Below are positions 1 to 6,758 of a stretch of 14,132 bases of DNA, piece after piece. Below the pieces are notes generated by a model that worked only from the letters and a program-made list of their open reading frames with translations, searched no databases and was not told the DNA's origin. Positions within the stretch are counted from its first letter, which is position 1; every line of letters begins with the position of its first letter. The stretch covers positions 1-14,132 of the forward strand of contig SFTH01000035.1 of assembly GCA_004563405.1 (NCBI GenBank), in the 5' to 3' direction. Origin of the DNA: a bacterium. GTDB lineage: Bacteria; Bacillota; Clostridia; Christensenellales; Aristaeellaceae. Both the position numbers and the translations under genes were made by a program.

Positions 1-432
1 ATGTTCAATATTGAATAGGAAATACCCACCTACTTTTAATGTGCAATACACCTTTTGATAAACATTAGCTAAATTTTCGATATAGTGCAGTACCAGGTTA
101 GAAACAACTAGGTCATAAGTATTTTCAGGATAAATGTATTCTTCAACACCGCAAACTTTATACTTGATTTTGTCATCAGAGTTATCAGCTACTGCTTTTG
201 CAATCATTTTTTGACTACTATCAATACCAAGAATTTCAGTAGCTCCCATTTGTGCGGCATATTTGCAATGCCAACCGTAACCACATCCTAAATCCAAAAC
301 TTTTTTTCCCTGTAATTTAGGGAATAACGGTTGCAACTGATGCCACTCTCCAGCAGCTTTCAGACCATCTTTGCTTCTTCCCATTTCCGCATATGCGGCA
401 AAAAATTCACTATTATCGTAAATATTTCTCAT
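1..432 (-). CDS. Class I SAM-dependent methyltransferase, N-terminal part (runs off the window)
   Basis: This reading frame opens with ATG at 432 and stays open to position 1, giving 144 codons with no stop, so the C-terminus lies outside the window. A GGAGG Shine-Dalgarno sequence sits 9 nt upstream of the ATG. Residues about 45-54 read VLDLGCGYGW, the glycine-rich SAM-binding motif I of Rossmann-fold methyltransferases. LGIDSS (about 68-73) fits the acidic residue that binds the SAM ribose, and YDLVVSNLVLHY (about 107-118) fits motif IV of the Methyltransf_11/UbiE group. The substrate cannot be told from this part; small molecules, quinones, rRNA or antibiotic targets are all possible. The gene is strikingly AT-rich (the first 60 bases are 30% G+C) in a window otherwise around 60% or more, with codons such as TTA, AAA and AAT that are rare in its neighbours. 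I infer recent acquisition. Confidence 0.85.
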   Translation of the reverse strand, partial: MRNIYDNSEFFAAYAEMGRSKDGLKAAGEWHQLQPLFPKLQGKKVLDLGCGYGWHCKYAAQMGATEILGIDSSQKMIAKAVADNSDDKIKYKVCGVEEYIYPENTYDLVVSNLVLHYIENLANVYQKVYCTLKVGGYFLFNIEH

Positions 433-478
433 TGATAATTACCTCCACAACTTCCGATTTGTAGGTCCGTTCAATTTT

Positions 479-507
479 ATATTATCGCATAACAGAAAAA
501 AATACAA
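479..507 (-). promoter_or_regulatory. Candidate promoter of the methyltransferase gene
   Basis: On the minus strand a TTGTAT -35-like hexamer (502-507) is followed after 17 bp by TAATAT (479-484). A GATAAT alternative (481-486) has a 15 bp spacer. The -35 falls in the T-rich tail of the upstream terminator, so the gene appears to be insulated and then separately transcribed. AT-rich sequence yields such matches easily, so this is tentative. Confidence 0.35.
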
Positions 508-540
508 GAACAGCCACCGCGATTCGAACTACGGTGGCTG
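497..540 (-). terminator. Intrinsic terminator between the ACT operon and the methyltransferase
   Basis: A perfect 9 bp stem (CAGCCACCG at 511-519 pairing with CGGTGGCTG at 532-540) encloses a 12 nt loop. In the minus direction it is followed directly by a T-rich tail that includes seven T's in a row. It stops transcription arriving from the ACT operon before the methyltransferase promoter. It marks the edge between AT-rich and GC-rich DNA. Confidence 0.6.
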
Positions 541-782
541 TTAACTGTCTTACGAACACCCGGCTTTCCGGAGGGGTGCGCTTTTTACACAAAACCGGCT
601 GCGCGGTTGCTGCACAGCCCGTCGACTGCGTGCAGCGTGCTGAGGATCTCTGCTCTCTCGGACGACGCCCGCATCCTCACAGCCGGGAAATGGTTCACTT
701 CATCTTTGAGGAGCGGAAGATTGCATGCGCAGCGAGGGTGCATCCGTGCGCTATATTGCGCATCGGAGCCTCTGTCGACGGT
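541..782. other. Intergenic stretch, no supportable gene
   Basis: Together with 433-540 this makes about 350 bases without a gene. Besides the two terminators I see only the 3' flank of the ACT gene. A short perfect hairpin (TGCGC ... GCGCA, 748-763) lies near the ACT stop. The small open frames here have no recognisable protein signature and no ribosome binding site worth reporting. Confidence 0.5.
588..619 (-). terminator. Probable terminator downstream of the ACT operon
   Basis: On the minus strand GGCTGTGC (612-619) pairs with GCGCAGCC (597-604) as an 8 bp stem with one G-U pair and a 7 nt loop. It is followed by GGTTTTG. It lies about 160 nt past the ACT stop codon. The T-tract is short (four T's), so termination may be partial; the stronger hairpin at 511-540 would act as back-up. 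Confidence 0.45.
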
Positions 783-1148
783 TCATGAAACAGTATAGCC
801 CGCACAAGCAAGCACCTCCAGCGCCGGAGAGAACTGCGCCTCGCGGACGAGGATGTAATCGGTGTTGTAGGTCGATACCGCGAAGATCGAGATCCCTCCT
901 TCCGCCAACAGCGCGGATATTCCGGCAAGCACGCCCACCATGGAGAAATCCAGCGTGCCCTCGACCCGGAACGCACGCCAGCCGTCCTCGCGCACACGGA
1001 CATTGGCCGGAACCCGCGTGGTTTCACAGACCAGCGAGCACTCCTCGTCCGTCTTTCCGGTAAAGCAAAACGCGCCGCCCCAGTCCACCTGCGCAAAATC
1101 CCGCACCTTGCAGACCGTAAAGGCCTCTTCCAGCTTGCGGATCGTCAT
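783..1148 (-). CDS. ACT-domain protein (COG3603 / CASTOR-like ACT type)
   Basis: This 121-residue protein is close to the length of stand-alone COG3603 proteins, which carry an ACT_7-type ligand-binding fold. The family hallmarks are visible: TDEECSLVC near 33-41, VPANV near 46-50, then GWRAFRVEGTLDFSMVGVLAG (56-75) leading to ISIFAVSTYNTDYILV (86-101), the most diagnostic segment. ACT domains usually bind amino acids or related ligands, but the ligand of bacterial stand-alone members is not established, so the function is unknown. The start is clear: GGAGGAGG lies just upstream of ATG 1148, inside the 16 nt gap after the hydrolase stop. The two genes are therefore probably co-transcribed, and perhaps the protein senses a metabolite tied to the hydrolase. 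Confidence 0.85.
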   Translation of the reverse strand: MTIRKLEEAFTVCKVRDFAQVDWGGAFCFTGKTDEECSLVCETTRVPANVRVREDGWRAFRVEGTLDFSMVGVLAGISALLAEGGISIFAVSTYNTDYILVREAQFSPALEVLACAGYTVS

Positions 1149-1164
1149 ATCCTCCTCCCCTCCC

Positions 1165-1764
1165 TCAGATCAGGCGCTTCAGCCATTCGTCCAGAAAGCG
1201 CATCTGCTCCGGCGTGTGGAACCAGTGCTCTCCGCCCCGCATCACCGTGAGCGTCGCGCCGGTGCGTCCGCAAAAGCCGCGCACCGTTTCCATGGACGTC
1301 AAATTGTCTCCGTCCGCGTACAGAACGTGCGTCGGTGCGCTCCAGTCGATGGGATGGCTCCGCACATGGCACAGATACTCCCAGGACAGCGTCTCGCCGA
1401 AGGCGGTTTCGATGCTCCCCTTTCGTTGCAGTTCATCCTCTGTCACGCCCGCCCAGGTCATCATGTCGCAGATGAGCCTCTCCATGTCCACGATCGGAGA
1501 AATGAAGAACGCCCGCTCCACCGGCCTGTCCCACAGCGCGTTCATGGAAAAGAACGCGCCGATGCTGTTCGCCGCGAGAGCGACGCTTTCATACTTCGCC
1601 GCGAGTCCGTCAAAGGCAGAGTGTATCTCCTCCCGCGTCTCCCAGGGCGTCCAGCCCCTGTAATCCAGGCCAAGCACGTCGTACTGCGCACAGATTTCCC
1701 GATAGTGCCCGACCTCCCGGGCGCTGCCGCCCTTCCCATGGACGTAGAGCATCGCCTTTTGCAA
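1165..1764 (-). CDS. Small alpha/beta hydrolase
   Basis: A 199-residue cytoplasmic alpha/beta-hydrolase-fold protein with no signal peptide. The oxyanion-hole segment is YVHGKGGS (7-14). The nucleophile elbow is AANSIGAF with Ser67, a variant of GxSxG in which the first glycine is replaced by Ala/Asn. YADGD (149-153) supplies the acid and GGEHWFHT (177-184) the histidine, probably His180. The substrate is unknown; esterase, peptidase or thioesterase roles are all possible. The start is taken as TTG at 1764, because GAGGG lies 6 nt upstream and the next ATG (1752) has no ribosome binding site and would cut into the first beta strand. It is first in a two-gene unit with the ACT protein, behind an unusually long leader. 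Confidence 0.8.
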   Translation of the reverse strand: MQKAMLYVHGKGGSAREVGHYREICAQYDVLGLDYRGWTPWETREEIHSAFDGLAAKYESVALAANSIGAFFSMNALWDRPVERAFFISPIVDMERLICDMMTWAGVTEDELQRKGSIETAFGETLSWEYLCHVRSHPIDWSAPTHVLYADGDNLTSMETVRGFCGRTGATLTVMRGGEHWFHTPEQMRFLDEWLKRLI

Positions 1765-1952
1765 TGGTATCCCTCATTTCTCTCGTTTGCTTCGCTTTCG
1801 TGCATCCGACACACGGTGCATCGGGCCGCCCACGCGCCCGGAAAGCTTCCGGCGCGCGCAACCCGCATCTCCAGATCGGATACCCGTTGCACTTTGCCCG
1901 TTCAAGGCCTCGCGTCATGCCGATTATAGAGCGTCGCTGCACGCAAAATCAG
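1765..1952 (-). promoter_or_regulatory. Promoter and long structured leader of the hydrolase-ACT operon
   Basis: On the minus strand a perfect TATAAT (-10, 1923-1928) has CTGATT (1947-1952) 18 bp upstream as a weak -35. This leaves an approximately 150 nt leader. It contains a stable hairpin (CCGGAA at 1838-1843 with TTCCGG at 1847-1852, extended by four more pairs past one bulge) and two copies of GATGCAC. An early segment GGTATCC (minus strand, 1878-1884) is complementary to GGATACC (1766-1772), which touches the GAGGG ribosome binding site. I recognise no known riboswitch class. Confidence 0.4.
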
Positions 1953-1973
1953 TCCATTCCGTGCGCAATCGTG

Positions 1974-2012
1974 CAAAGAAAGGCGTCCGCCGCATTTCAG
2001 GCAGCGGACGCC
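1974..2012 (-). terminator. Intrinsic terminator of the ctsR-clpC operon
   Basis: A 9 bp perfect stem (GGCGTCCGC 1982-1990 with GCGGACGCC 2004-2012) is followed on the minus strand by TTTCTTT. It begins 12 nt past the clpC stop codon and closes the heat-shock operon. Confidence 0.75.
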
Positions 2013-2024
2013 GGTTGATTCCGG

Positions 2025-4484
2025 TCACTCCACCGGCGCCGCCTCCAGCGCGGGTAGCTCCACCGGCACGACGTCGAATTTGAGCCTGTCGTCCTCCACG
2101 CAGGCGCGCACGCGATCTCCGAGGTGCACCACGCCGCTGAGGATTTCCTCGCTCAGCGCGTCCTCCACCATGCGCTGGATGGCCCTGCGCAGGGGGCGCG
2201 CGCCGTACTTGAGGTCATAGCCCGCCTGGGAGATGAGCCGCAGCGCGGCGTCGTCCACCTCGAGCTCGATGCCCCGATCGGCCAGGCGCGCGCAAACCTG
2301 ACTGAGCAGCAGCCGCGCAATCTGGTCGATCTCCGCCTCGGTGAGGGCGTGGAATACAATGATCTCGTCCACGCGGTTCAAAAACTCCGGCCGGAAGATC
2401 TGACGCACCTCGCCCATGATGTTTTCGCGCATGTCGTCATAGCTCTTCTGCTCGTCCTCCCGGCCGCCGAAGCCCAGCGAGCGCTGCTTTTTCAGCGTGT
2501 GCGCGCCGGCGTTGCTGGTCATGACGATGACGGTGTTCTTGAAGTCCACGACCCGGCCCTGGCCGTCGGTGAGGCGGCCGTCCTCCAGTATCTGCAACAG
2601 CACGTTGAACACGTCGGGATGCGCCTTCTCCACCTCGTCGAAGAGAATCACGGCGTAAGGCTTGCGGCGCACCTTTTCGGTCAGCTGTCCGCCCTCCTCG
2701 TGGCCCACATAGCCCGGCGGGGAGCCGATCATGCGGGAGACGGCGTGTTTCTCCATGTACTCGGACATGTCGATGCGGATCAGACTGTCCTCGTCGCCGA
2801 AGAGCGCCTCGCCCAGCGCCTTGCACAGCTCTGTCTTTCCCACGCCCGTGGGGCCCAGGAAGATGAACGATCCGATGGGCCGGTTGGGATCCTTCAGTCC
2901 CGCGCGCGCGCGGCGCACGGCGCGGGCCACAGCCGCCACGGCCTCCTCCTGGCCCACCACGCGCCTGTGCAGCGTCTCCTCCAGGTGCATCAGCCGCTTG
3001 GCCTCGTCCTCGGTCAGCTTGCTCACCGGCACGCCCGTCCAGCTTGCGACGATCTGGGCCACTTCCTCCTCGCCCACGGTCTCCATCTTGCTGTTGAGCT
3101 TCTGCTCCCACTCGCTGCGCCGCTGCTGCATCTCGTTCTGCAGCTCCTTCTTCTTATCCCGAAGATTTGCGGCCGTCTCGAAGTCCTCGTTGGCCACGGC
3201 CTCCTCGGTCTCCTTGCTCAGCGCCGCCAGCCGCGCCTGCTGCTGCTTCATGTCCGGCGGCGCGGTGAAGGCGTGTATGCGCACCCGCGAGGCCGCCTCG
3301 TCAATGAGATCGATGGCCTTGTCCGGCAGGCAGCGCTCCGAAATATAGCGGTCGGAGAGGTACACCGCCGCGCGCAGGGCATCGTCGGTGATGCGCACCC
3401 GGTGATGCGCCTCGTAGCGGTCGCGCAGTCCGGCGAGTATGGCGATGGATTCCTCCTTCGTGGGCTCGCCCACCTGCACCGGCTGGAACCTGCGCTCCAG
3501 CGCGCCGTCCTTCTCGATGTACTTGTGGTATTCGTTCGGGGTGGTCGCGCCGACGCACTGAATTTCGCCCCGCGCCAGCATGGGCTTGAGGATGTTGGCC
3601 GCGTCGATCGCGCCCTCCGAGGCGCCCGCACCCACGATGGTGTGCAGCTCGTCGATGAACATGATGATGTTTCCGGCCTTGCGAATCTCGCCCATGGCGT
3701 TCTTCAGCCGCTCCTCAAATTCACCGCGATACTTCGCGCCCGCCAGCATCGCCGCCAGATCCAGGGAGACCACGCGCCGACCCCGCAGGATTTCGGGAAT
3801 GTTCTCCTCCACAATCAGCTGGGCCAGGCCCTCCACGATGGCGGACTTGCCCACGCCCGGGTCGCCGATGAGCACCGGGTTGTTCTTTCTCCTCCGGGAG
3901 AGGATCTGCACGATGCGCTCAATCTCCTTCTCCCGGCCGATCACCGGATCCAGCTCACCCGCGCGGGCAGCTGCGGTGAGATCCCGGGAAAACTGGTTGA
4001 GCAGCGGCGTGTCCGCGTTCTCCTGCGAACCCGTCGCGGTCTCGTCGTCCGTGCCGGAGAGAATGTGCAGAAGCTCCTCCCGGGCCTTGTTGAGATCCAG
4101 GCCCATCTTGATGAGCACATGGGCGGCCACGCCTTCCCGCTCGCGCATCAGCGCCAGCAGGATGTGCTCCACGCTCACATAGTTCTGCTTCAATTCCCGC
4201 GCCTCGCGCGCACTCTGCTCGATCACCTTCTTGGTGCGGGGCGTGTAGACCATCTGCTTGCCGTCCACGCTCTCCTCTCCGCGCCCCAGAATGGCGATGA
4301 TTTCATTCCGGGCTGCGTCTAGCGTCACCCCCCGAAGCACGGCCGAGGCCGCGCCGGGATCGGTGAGCACGCCCAGCAGCAGATGCTCGGTGCCCACATA
4401 GCTGCGCCCGAGCTGCGCCGCCTCCGTCTGCGCCGCAATCAGCGCCCTTTGTCCCCGCTCCGTAAACTTCGCAAAATATGCCAT
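2025..4484 (-). CDS. clpC: ClpC, Hsp100 AAA+ unfoldase of the ClpCP protease
   Basis: At 819 residues this is the usual ClpC length. The domains in order are: a double Clp-N repeat (1-143); NBD1 with Walker A GDPGVGKS (207-214) and Walker B IMFIDEL (274-280); a middle domain with a UVR-like segment (about 426-452); NBD2 with Walker A GPTGVGKT (544-551) and Walker B VILFDE (612-617); the ClpP-docking loop with LGF (670-672); and sensor-2 GARPLRR (761-767). Glu33 (GTEH) and Glu106 (SVEH) match the two acidic pockets that bind phosphoarginine tags in Bacillus ClpC, so the McsB-to-ClpC degradation route appears intact on the receiving side. The GGAGG 6 nt before ATG 4484 fixes the start, 18 nt after mcsB. 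It is the last gene of the CtsR-controlled operon. Confidence 0.97.
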   Translation of the reverse strand: MAYFAKFTERGQRALIAAQTEAAQLGRSYVGTEHLLLGVLTDPGAASAVLRGVTLDAARNEIIAILGRGEESVDGKQMVYTPRTKKVIEQSAREARELKQNYVSVEHILLALMREREGVAAHVLIKMGLDLNKAREELLHILSGTDDETATGSQENADTPLLNQFSRDLTAAARAGELDPVIGREKEIERIVQILSRRRKNNPVLIGDPGVGKSAIVEGLAQLIVEENIPEILRGRRVVSLDLAAMLAGAKYRGEFEERLKNAMGEIRKAGNIIMFIDELHTIVGAGASEGAIDAANILKPMLARGEIQCVGATTPNEYHKYIEKDGALERRFQPVQVGEPTKEESIAILAGLRDRYEAHHRVRITDDALRAAVYLSDRYISERCLPDKAIDLIDEAASRVRIHAFTAPPDMKQQQARLAALSKETEEAVANEDFETAANLRDKKKELQNEMQQRRSEWEQKLNSKMETVGEEEVAQIVASWTGVPVSKLTEDEAKRLMHLEETLHRRVVGQEEAVAAVARAVRRARAGLKDPNRPIGSFIFLGPTGVGKTELCKALGEALFGDEDSLIRIDMSEYMEKHAVSRMIGSPPGYVGHEEGGQLTEKVRRKPYAVILFDEVEKAHPDVFNVLLQILEDGRLTDGQGRVVDFKNTVIVMTSNAGAHTLKKQRSLGFGGREDEQKSYDDMRENIMGEVRQIFRPEFLNRVDEIIVFHALTEAEIDQIARLLLSQVCARLADRGIELEVDDAALRLISQAGYDLKYGARPLRRAIQRMVEDALSEEILSGVVHLGDRVRACVEDDRLKFDVVPVELPALEAAPVE

Positions 4485-4502
4485 CGGTTTCCTCCAGTTA
4501 AA

Positions 4503-5531
4503 TCATGTTTCCGCCGTCAGCGCAGCAAGCTCCTCCCGCAGGGTCTTTGCCCGCAGAATCTCCGCCTCCCGCTCGCCGATCAGCCTTCCGGCCCGCACGC
4601 CCAGCGAACCCGGCTGCAGATCCATCATCAGAAGATCCAGCGCAGGCACCGGCAGGTGCAGATAGCCCAGACTCGCGGCATAGCGGATATCCGAATACCG
4701 CTTCATAAATTCCTTCGTCGTCATCAGACGGGCCTCCATGGCCTCGCCCCAGGAGCGCATCAGCGCGTCCTGCAATTGCAACATGTCCCGCTTCTCCGCG
4801 CTTTCGCGCATGGCGCGCTCGTGGCTCACGATCTCCTCCGTAGCGGCCACCAGGGAGCGCACCACGTCCTCCTCGCTGCGGCCCAGCGTGGCCACATTGC
4901 TCATCTGGTACAACTGGCCCTGCGCTTCCGCGCCGTCACCGTACATGCCGCGAATGTTCAGCCCCAGCTTCGCCACGGACTGCATCACCGCGCCCATCTG
5001 TCCCGCTGCGGCCAGCGCCGGAAGGTGCAGAATCACGCACGCGCGCATACCCGTGCCGGTATTCGCCGGGCAGGAGGTCAGAAAGCCCCACTGGCTATCG
5101 AAGGCGTAGGGATGATCGTCCCCCACCTTTTCGTCCAGCGTCAGCGCCATCTCCGCGCTGCGCTCCAGCTGCAGGCCCGGCAGCAGCCCCTGAAAGCGCA
5201 CATGATCCTCCTCATTGAGCATCACCGAAACCGTGCCTGCGGAGGACACCATCGCCGCCGAGCGGTTGGCATACTTCAGAAGGTCGTAGCTGATCAGGTG
5301 GTGCTCCACCAGCCGGTTGCGCGCGTCCTCCTCGAGGTCGCGCATGCGCAGCAGCATGAAGGACGCGCCGTGCTTGCTGGAAAACACGGATTTGGCCGTG
5401 CGGTCGATCACCTCGTCCGCGTACTCCCGGGTGAGCTTGGGCGAAAAGGGCAGATCCTCATAGTTGCGGGAGAGCCGCACGCGGCTGGAGACGACCACGT
5501 CCTGATCCGGCGCGCACACATATTCACGCAT
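4503..5531 (-). CDS. mcsB: McsB protein-arginine kinase
   Basis: A 342-residue phosphagen-kinase-type enzyme that phosphorylates arginines on damaged proteins and on CtsR, marking them for ClpCP. Visible signatures are SSRVRLSRN (15-23), NEEDHVR (106-112) with the catalytic/substrate acidic residues, and the nucleotide-binding LTSCPANTGTGMRA (151-164) with Cys154. The length is slightly shorter than the roughly 355-363 residues of Bacillus McsB. The C-terminal allosteric phosphoarginine motif RDxxRA appears here as AEILRA (323-328): the second Arg is kept but the first is Ala. It overlaps the mcsA 3' end by 8 bp and has a strong GGGGAGGGG ribosome binding site 8 nt before its ATG. Coupling to the activator mcsA is the family norm. 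Confidence 0.95.
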   Translation of the reverse strand: MREYVCAPDQDVVVSSRVRLSRNYEDLPFSPKLTREYADEVIDRTAKSVFSSKHGASFMLLRMRDLEEDARNRLVEHHLISYDLLKYANRSAAMVSSAGTVSVMLNEEDHVRFQGLLPGLQLERSAEMALTLDEKVGDDHPYAFDSQWGFLTSCPANTGTGMRACVILHLPALAAAGQMGAVMQSVAKLGLNIRGMYGDGAEAQGQLYQMSNVATLGRSEEDVVRSLVAATEEIVSHERAMRESAEKRDMLQLQDALMRSWGEAMEARLMTTKEFMKRYSDIRYAASLGYLHLPVPALDLLMMDLQPGSLGVRAGRLIGEREAEILRAKTLREELAALTAET

Positions 5532-6114
5532 GGAAGAAGCCCCCCTCCCCGCCGTCGTTGGTCTCGATGCGCTCCGGCGGCGAGACGCGTATGCTCTTTT
5601 CCCGCTGCTCCAGCTGCGCGGTCAGCGCGCGGATCGCGTCCCTGTACTTTGCGGCCTGCTCATACTCCTCCGCAGCCACCGCCTTCTGAAGCAGCTGTTT
5701 CAGCCGGTCGATGTTCATGCGAATGGAGGTGCCGCTGTGCGCGCCGCCGGGTATCCGGCCAGCGTGCTGGGTGTTTCCGTGGATGCGCTGTAAAAGCGCC
5801 GTCATCGGCTCGTGGAAGGCGCGATAGCAGCCTGCGCAGCCCACCATGCCGCCCTTGCGGAATTCGCCGTAGGTCATGCCGCACTGTTCGCAGGTGATCG
5901 CCGCCATCTCGGGCGAAACTTCCTCGCGGCCGTCCTTTTTGCCCTCCAGCAGATTGTTCAGGATACCCGCCAGGTTTTTGATGTCGATTCCGGGCAGCTG
6001 CTTTTTGTATTTTGCCATGCAGGCCGGGCAGAGATTCCGCTCCGTCCTTTCCTCATTTCGGATGGTTACAAAATGGAAGACCGCGGGATTCACGCCGCAT
6101 TCCTCGCACATCAT
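5524..6114 (-). CDS. mcsA: McsA, zinc-binding activator of McsB
   Basis: This 196-residue protein has four CxxC pairs (C3/C6, C29/C32, C75/C78, C93/C96), which form the two zinc modules typical of McsA. A UVR domain follows (about 134-170, MNIDRLKQLLQKAVAAEEYE). McsA activates the arginine kinase McsB and, with it, controls CtsR and feeds ClpC. A GGGAGGTG ribosome binding site lies 8 nt before the start, which has two consecutive ATGs; the start is 3 nt past the ctsR stop. A tail of about 25 residues rich in Glu/Gly (171-196) continues past the UVR domain. Its DNA doubles as the mcsB ribosome binding site, explaining the Gly-Gly-Phe-Phe ending. Confidence 0.95.
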   Translation of the reverse strand: MMCEECGVNPAVFHFVTIRNEERTERNLCPACMAKYKKQLPGIDIKNLAGILNNLLEGKKDGREEVSPEMAAITCEQCGMTYGEFRKGGMVGCAGCYRAFHEPMTALLQRIHGNTQHAGRIPGGAHSGTSIRMNIDRLKQLLQKAVAAEEYEQAAKYRDAIRALTAQLEQREKSIRVSPPERIETNDGGEGGFFHA

Positions 6115-6117
6115 TGA

Positions 6118-6588
6118 TCAAGCACCTCCCTCTGCATTTCGGAATACCTGAATCAGCATATTCTTGAATACCGCCGCGCGCAGCACGTCCTTGCCGCTCA
6201 CCGGCAGGCTGAGCGCATTTCGCGCGGTCGCCGCGCGCAGCAGCGCGGCCTCGTTCTCCGTCACCAGTTCGCAGTCCTGAAGCTGCTGCACGATGGCATT
6301 CACCGTCTCCTCGTCGATGGAGTTGCCCACGCGCTTGAGCAACGCGTCCAGAAGGTTTCCCTCGTCCCGGGCGTGCATGCGCACAATGCGCACATAGCCG
6401 CCGCCGCCCCGGCGGGATTCAATCAAATAGCCATGATCCACTGAAAAGCGCGTTGCGAGCACATAGTTGATCTGCGACGGCGCGCAGCCGAAGTGCTGGG
6501 CGAGCTCGTTTCGCCTGAGCTCAATGTGCGCGTCCTCGCTCATCAACTCCTTGATAAAGCGTTCTATGCTGTCGCTGAGCTGTGCCAT
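6118..6588 (-). CDS. ctsR: CtsR, repressor of class III heat-shock genes
   Basis: A 156-residue winged-helix repressor. The DNA-binding part is clear: RNELAQHFGCAPSQINYV (26-43) and the wing RRGGGGYVRIVR (59-70), whose glycine-rich tip is the heat sensor of the family. Arg60 just before the glycines corresponds to the wing arginine that McsB can phosphorylate. The C-terminal half is the dimerisation and McsB-contact region. The start is ATG 6588, because AAAGGAGG lies 9 nt upstream. A longer frame from 6666 exists, but its first codons overlap the promoter -10 and spacer and cannot be translated from that promoter. CtsR should repress its own operon through the two operators just upstream, releasing on heat or protein damage. 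Confidence 0.97.
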   Translation of the reverse strand: MAQLSDSIERFIKELMSEDAHIELRRNELAQHFGCAPSQINYVLATRFSVDHGYLIESRRGGGGYVRIVRMHARDEGNLLDALLKRVGNSIDEETVNAIVQQLQDCELVTENEAALLRAATARNALSLPVSGKDVLRAAVFKNMLIQVFRNAEGGA

Positions 6589-6637
6589 TCGCTCTTGCCT
6601 CCTTTGAGAGGGCCCTGATGCCGCATCGTGCGGTTTA

Positions 6638-6683
6638 TCTGACCATCTTTGACTATTATAGTCCATCTTTGACCATTTTGCAA
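6638..6683 (-). promoter_or_regulatory. SigA-type promoter with two CtsR operators
   Basis: On the minus strand TTGCAA (-35, 6678-6683) is followed after exactly 17 bp by a perfect TATAAT (-10, 6655-6660). Two CtsR heptad-repeat sites match the known RGTCAAAnnnRGTCAAA pattern. GGTCAAAgatGGACTAT (6658-6674) lies in the spacer and runs into the -10. AGTCAAAgatGGTCAGA (6638-6654) lies just downstream of the -10. The sites are 20 bp apart, two helical turns, so two CtsR dimers could sit on the same face and block polymerase. The ctsR ATG is about 50 nt downstream of the second site. Confidence 0.88.
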
Positions 6684-6708
6684 GAGGAAAAACATAGAAG
6701 CGCGGCCC

Positions 6709-6732
6709 AAAAGGCGGAAGACCGCCCCTTTT
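6709..6732 (-). terminator. Terminator of the mazG-mtnN operon (possibly bidirectional)
   Basis: GGCGG (6713-6717) and CCGCC (6722-6726) form a short GC stem with a 4 nt loop. It is flanked by four A's on one side and six T's on the other, so a hairpin with a U-tail can form on either strand. On the minus strand it lies about 26 nt past the mtnN stop and just upstream of the ctsR promoter, isolating the heat-shock operon. Confidence 0.6.
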
Positions 6733-6758
6733 TTCACAAAAGAGACGGTCCGCTCGCT

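Noticed and set aside
511..540. The hairpin loop contains TTCGAA with flanks resembling a tRNA T-loop (GTTCGAATC), suggesting a tRNA end or attachment site.
   Set aside because: The would-be T-stem does not pair on either strand and no anticodon or D arm is present; the perfect outer stem plus T-tract is better explained as a terminator.
585..785. After the ACT-gene TGA the same frame stays open for 65 codons up to TAA at 587-585, suggesting stop read-through or recoding.
   Set aside because: An open run of this length is likely by chance in GC-rich DNA, the translated text has no family resemblance, and the ACT protein is already full length at the TGA.
534..788. Small plus-strand open frames at 534-788 and 607-798.
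   Set aside because: They start inside the terminator region, lack ribosome binding sites and show no recognisable domain; the second overlaps the ACT gene stop.
1794..1830. Two direct copies of GATGCAC in the hydrolase leader (a further one near 735-745) as possible repeat or regulator sites.
   Set aside because: Seven-base copies with irregular spacing are weak on their own; kept only as part of the leader description, not as a separate repeat family.
2124..4322. A 732-codon open frame on the plus strand opposite clpC, and similar long ones opposite mcsB (4383-5897) and the activase/ROK genes (11314-13458).
   Set aside because: They are antisense shadows caused by GC-rich third codon positions; the translations are low-complexity in His, Arg, Leu and Ala, and the opposite strand holds well-known proteins.
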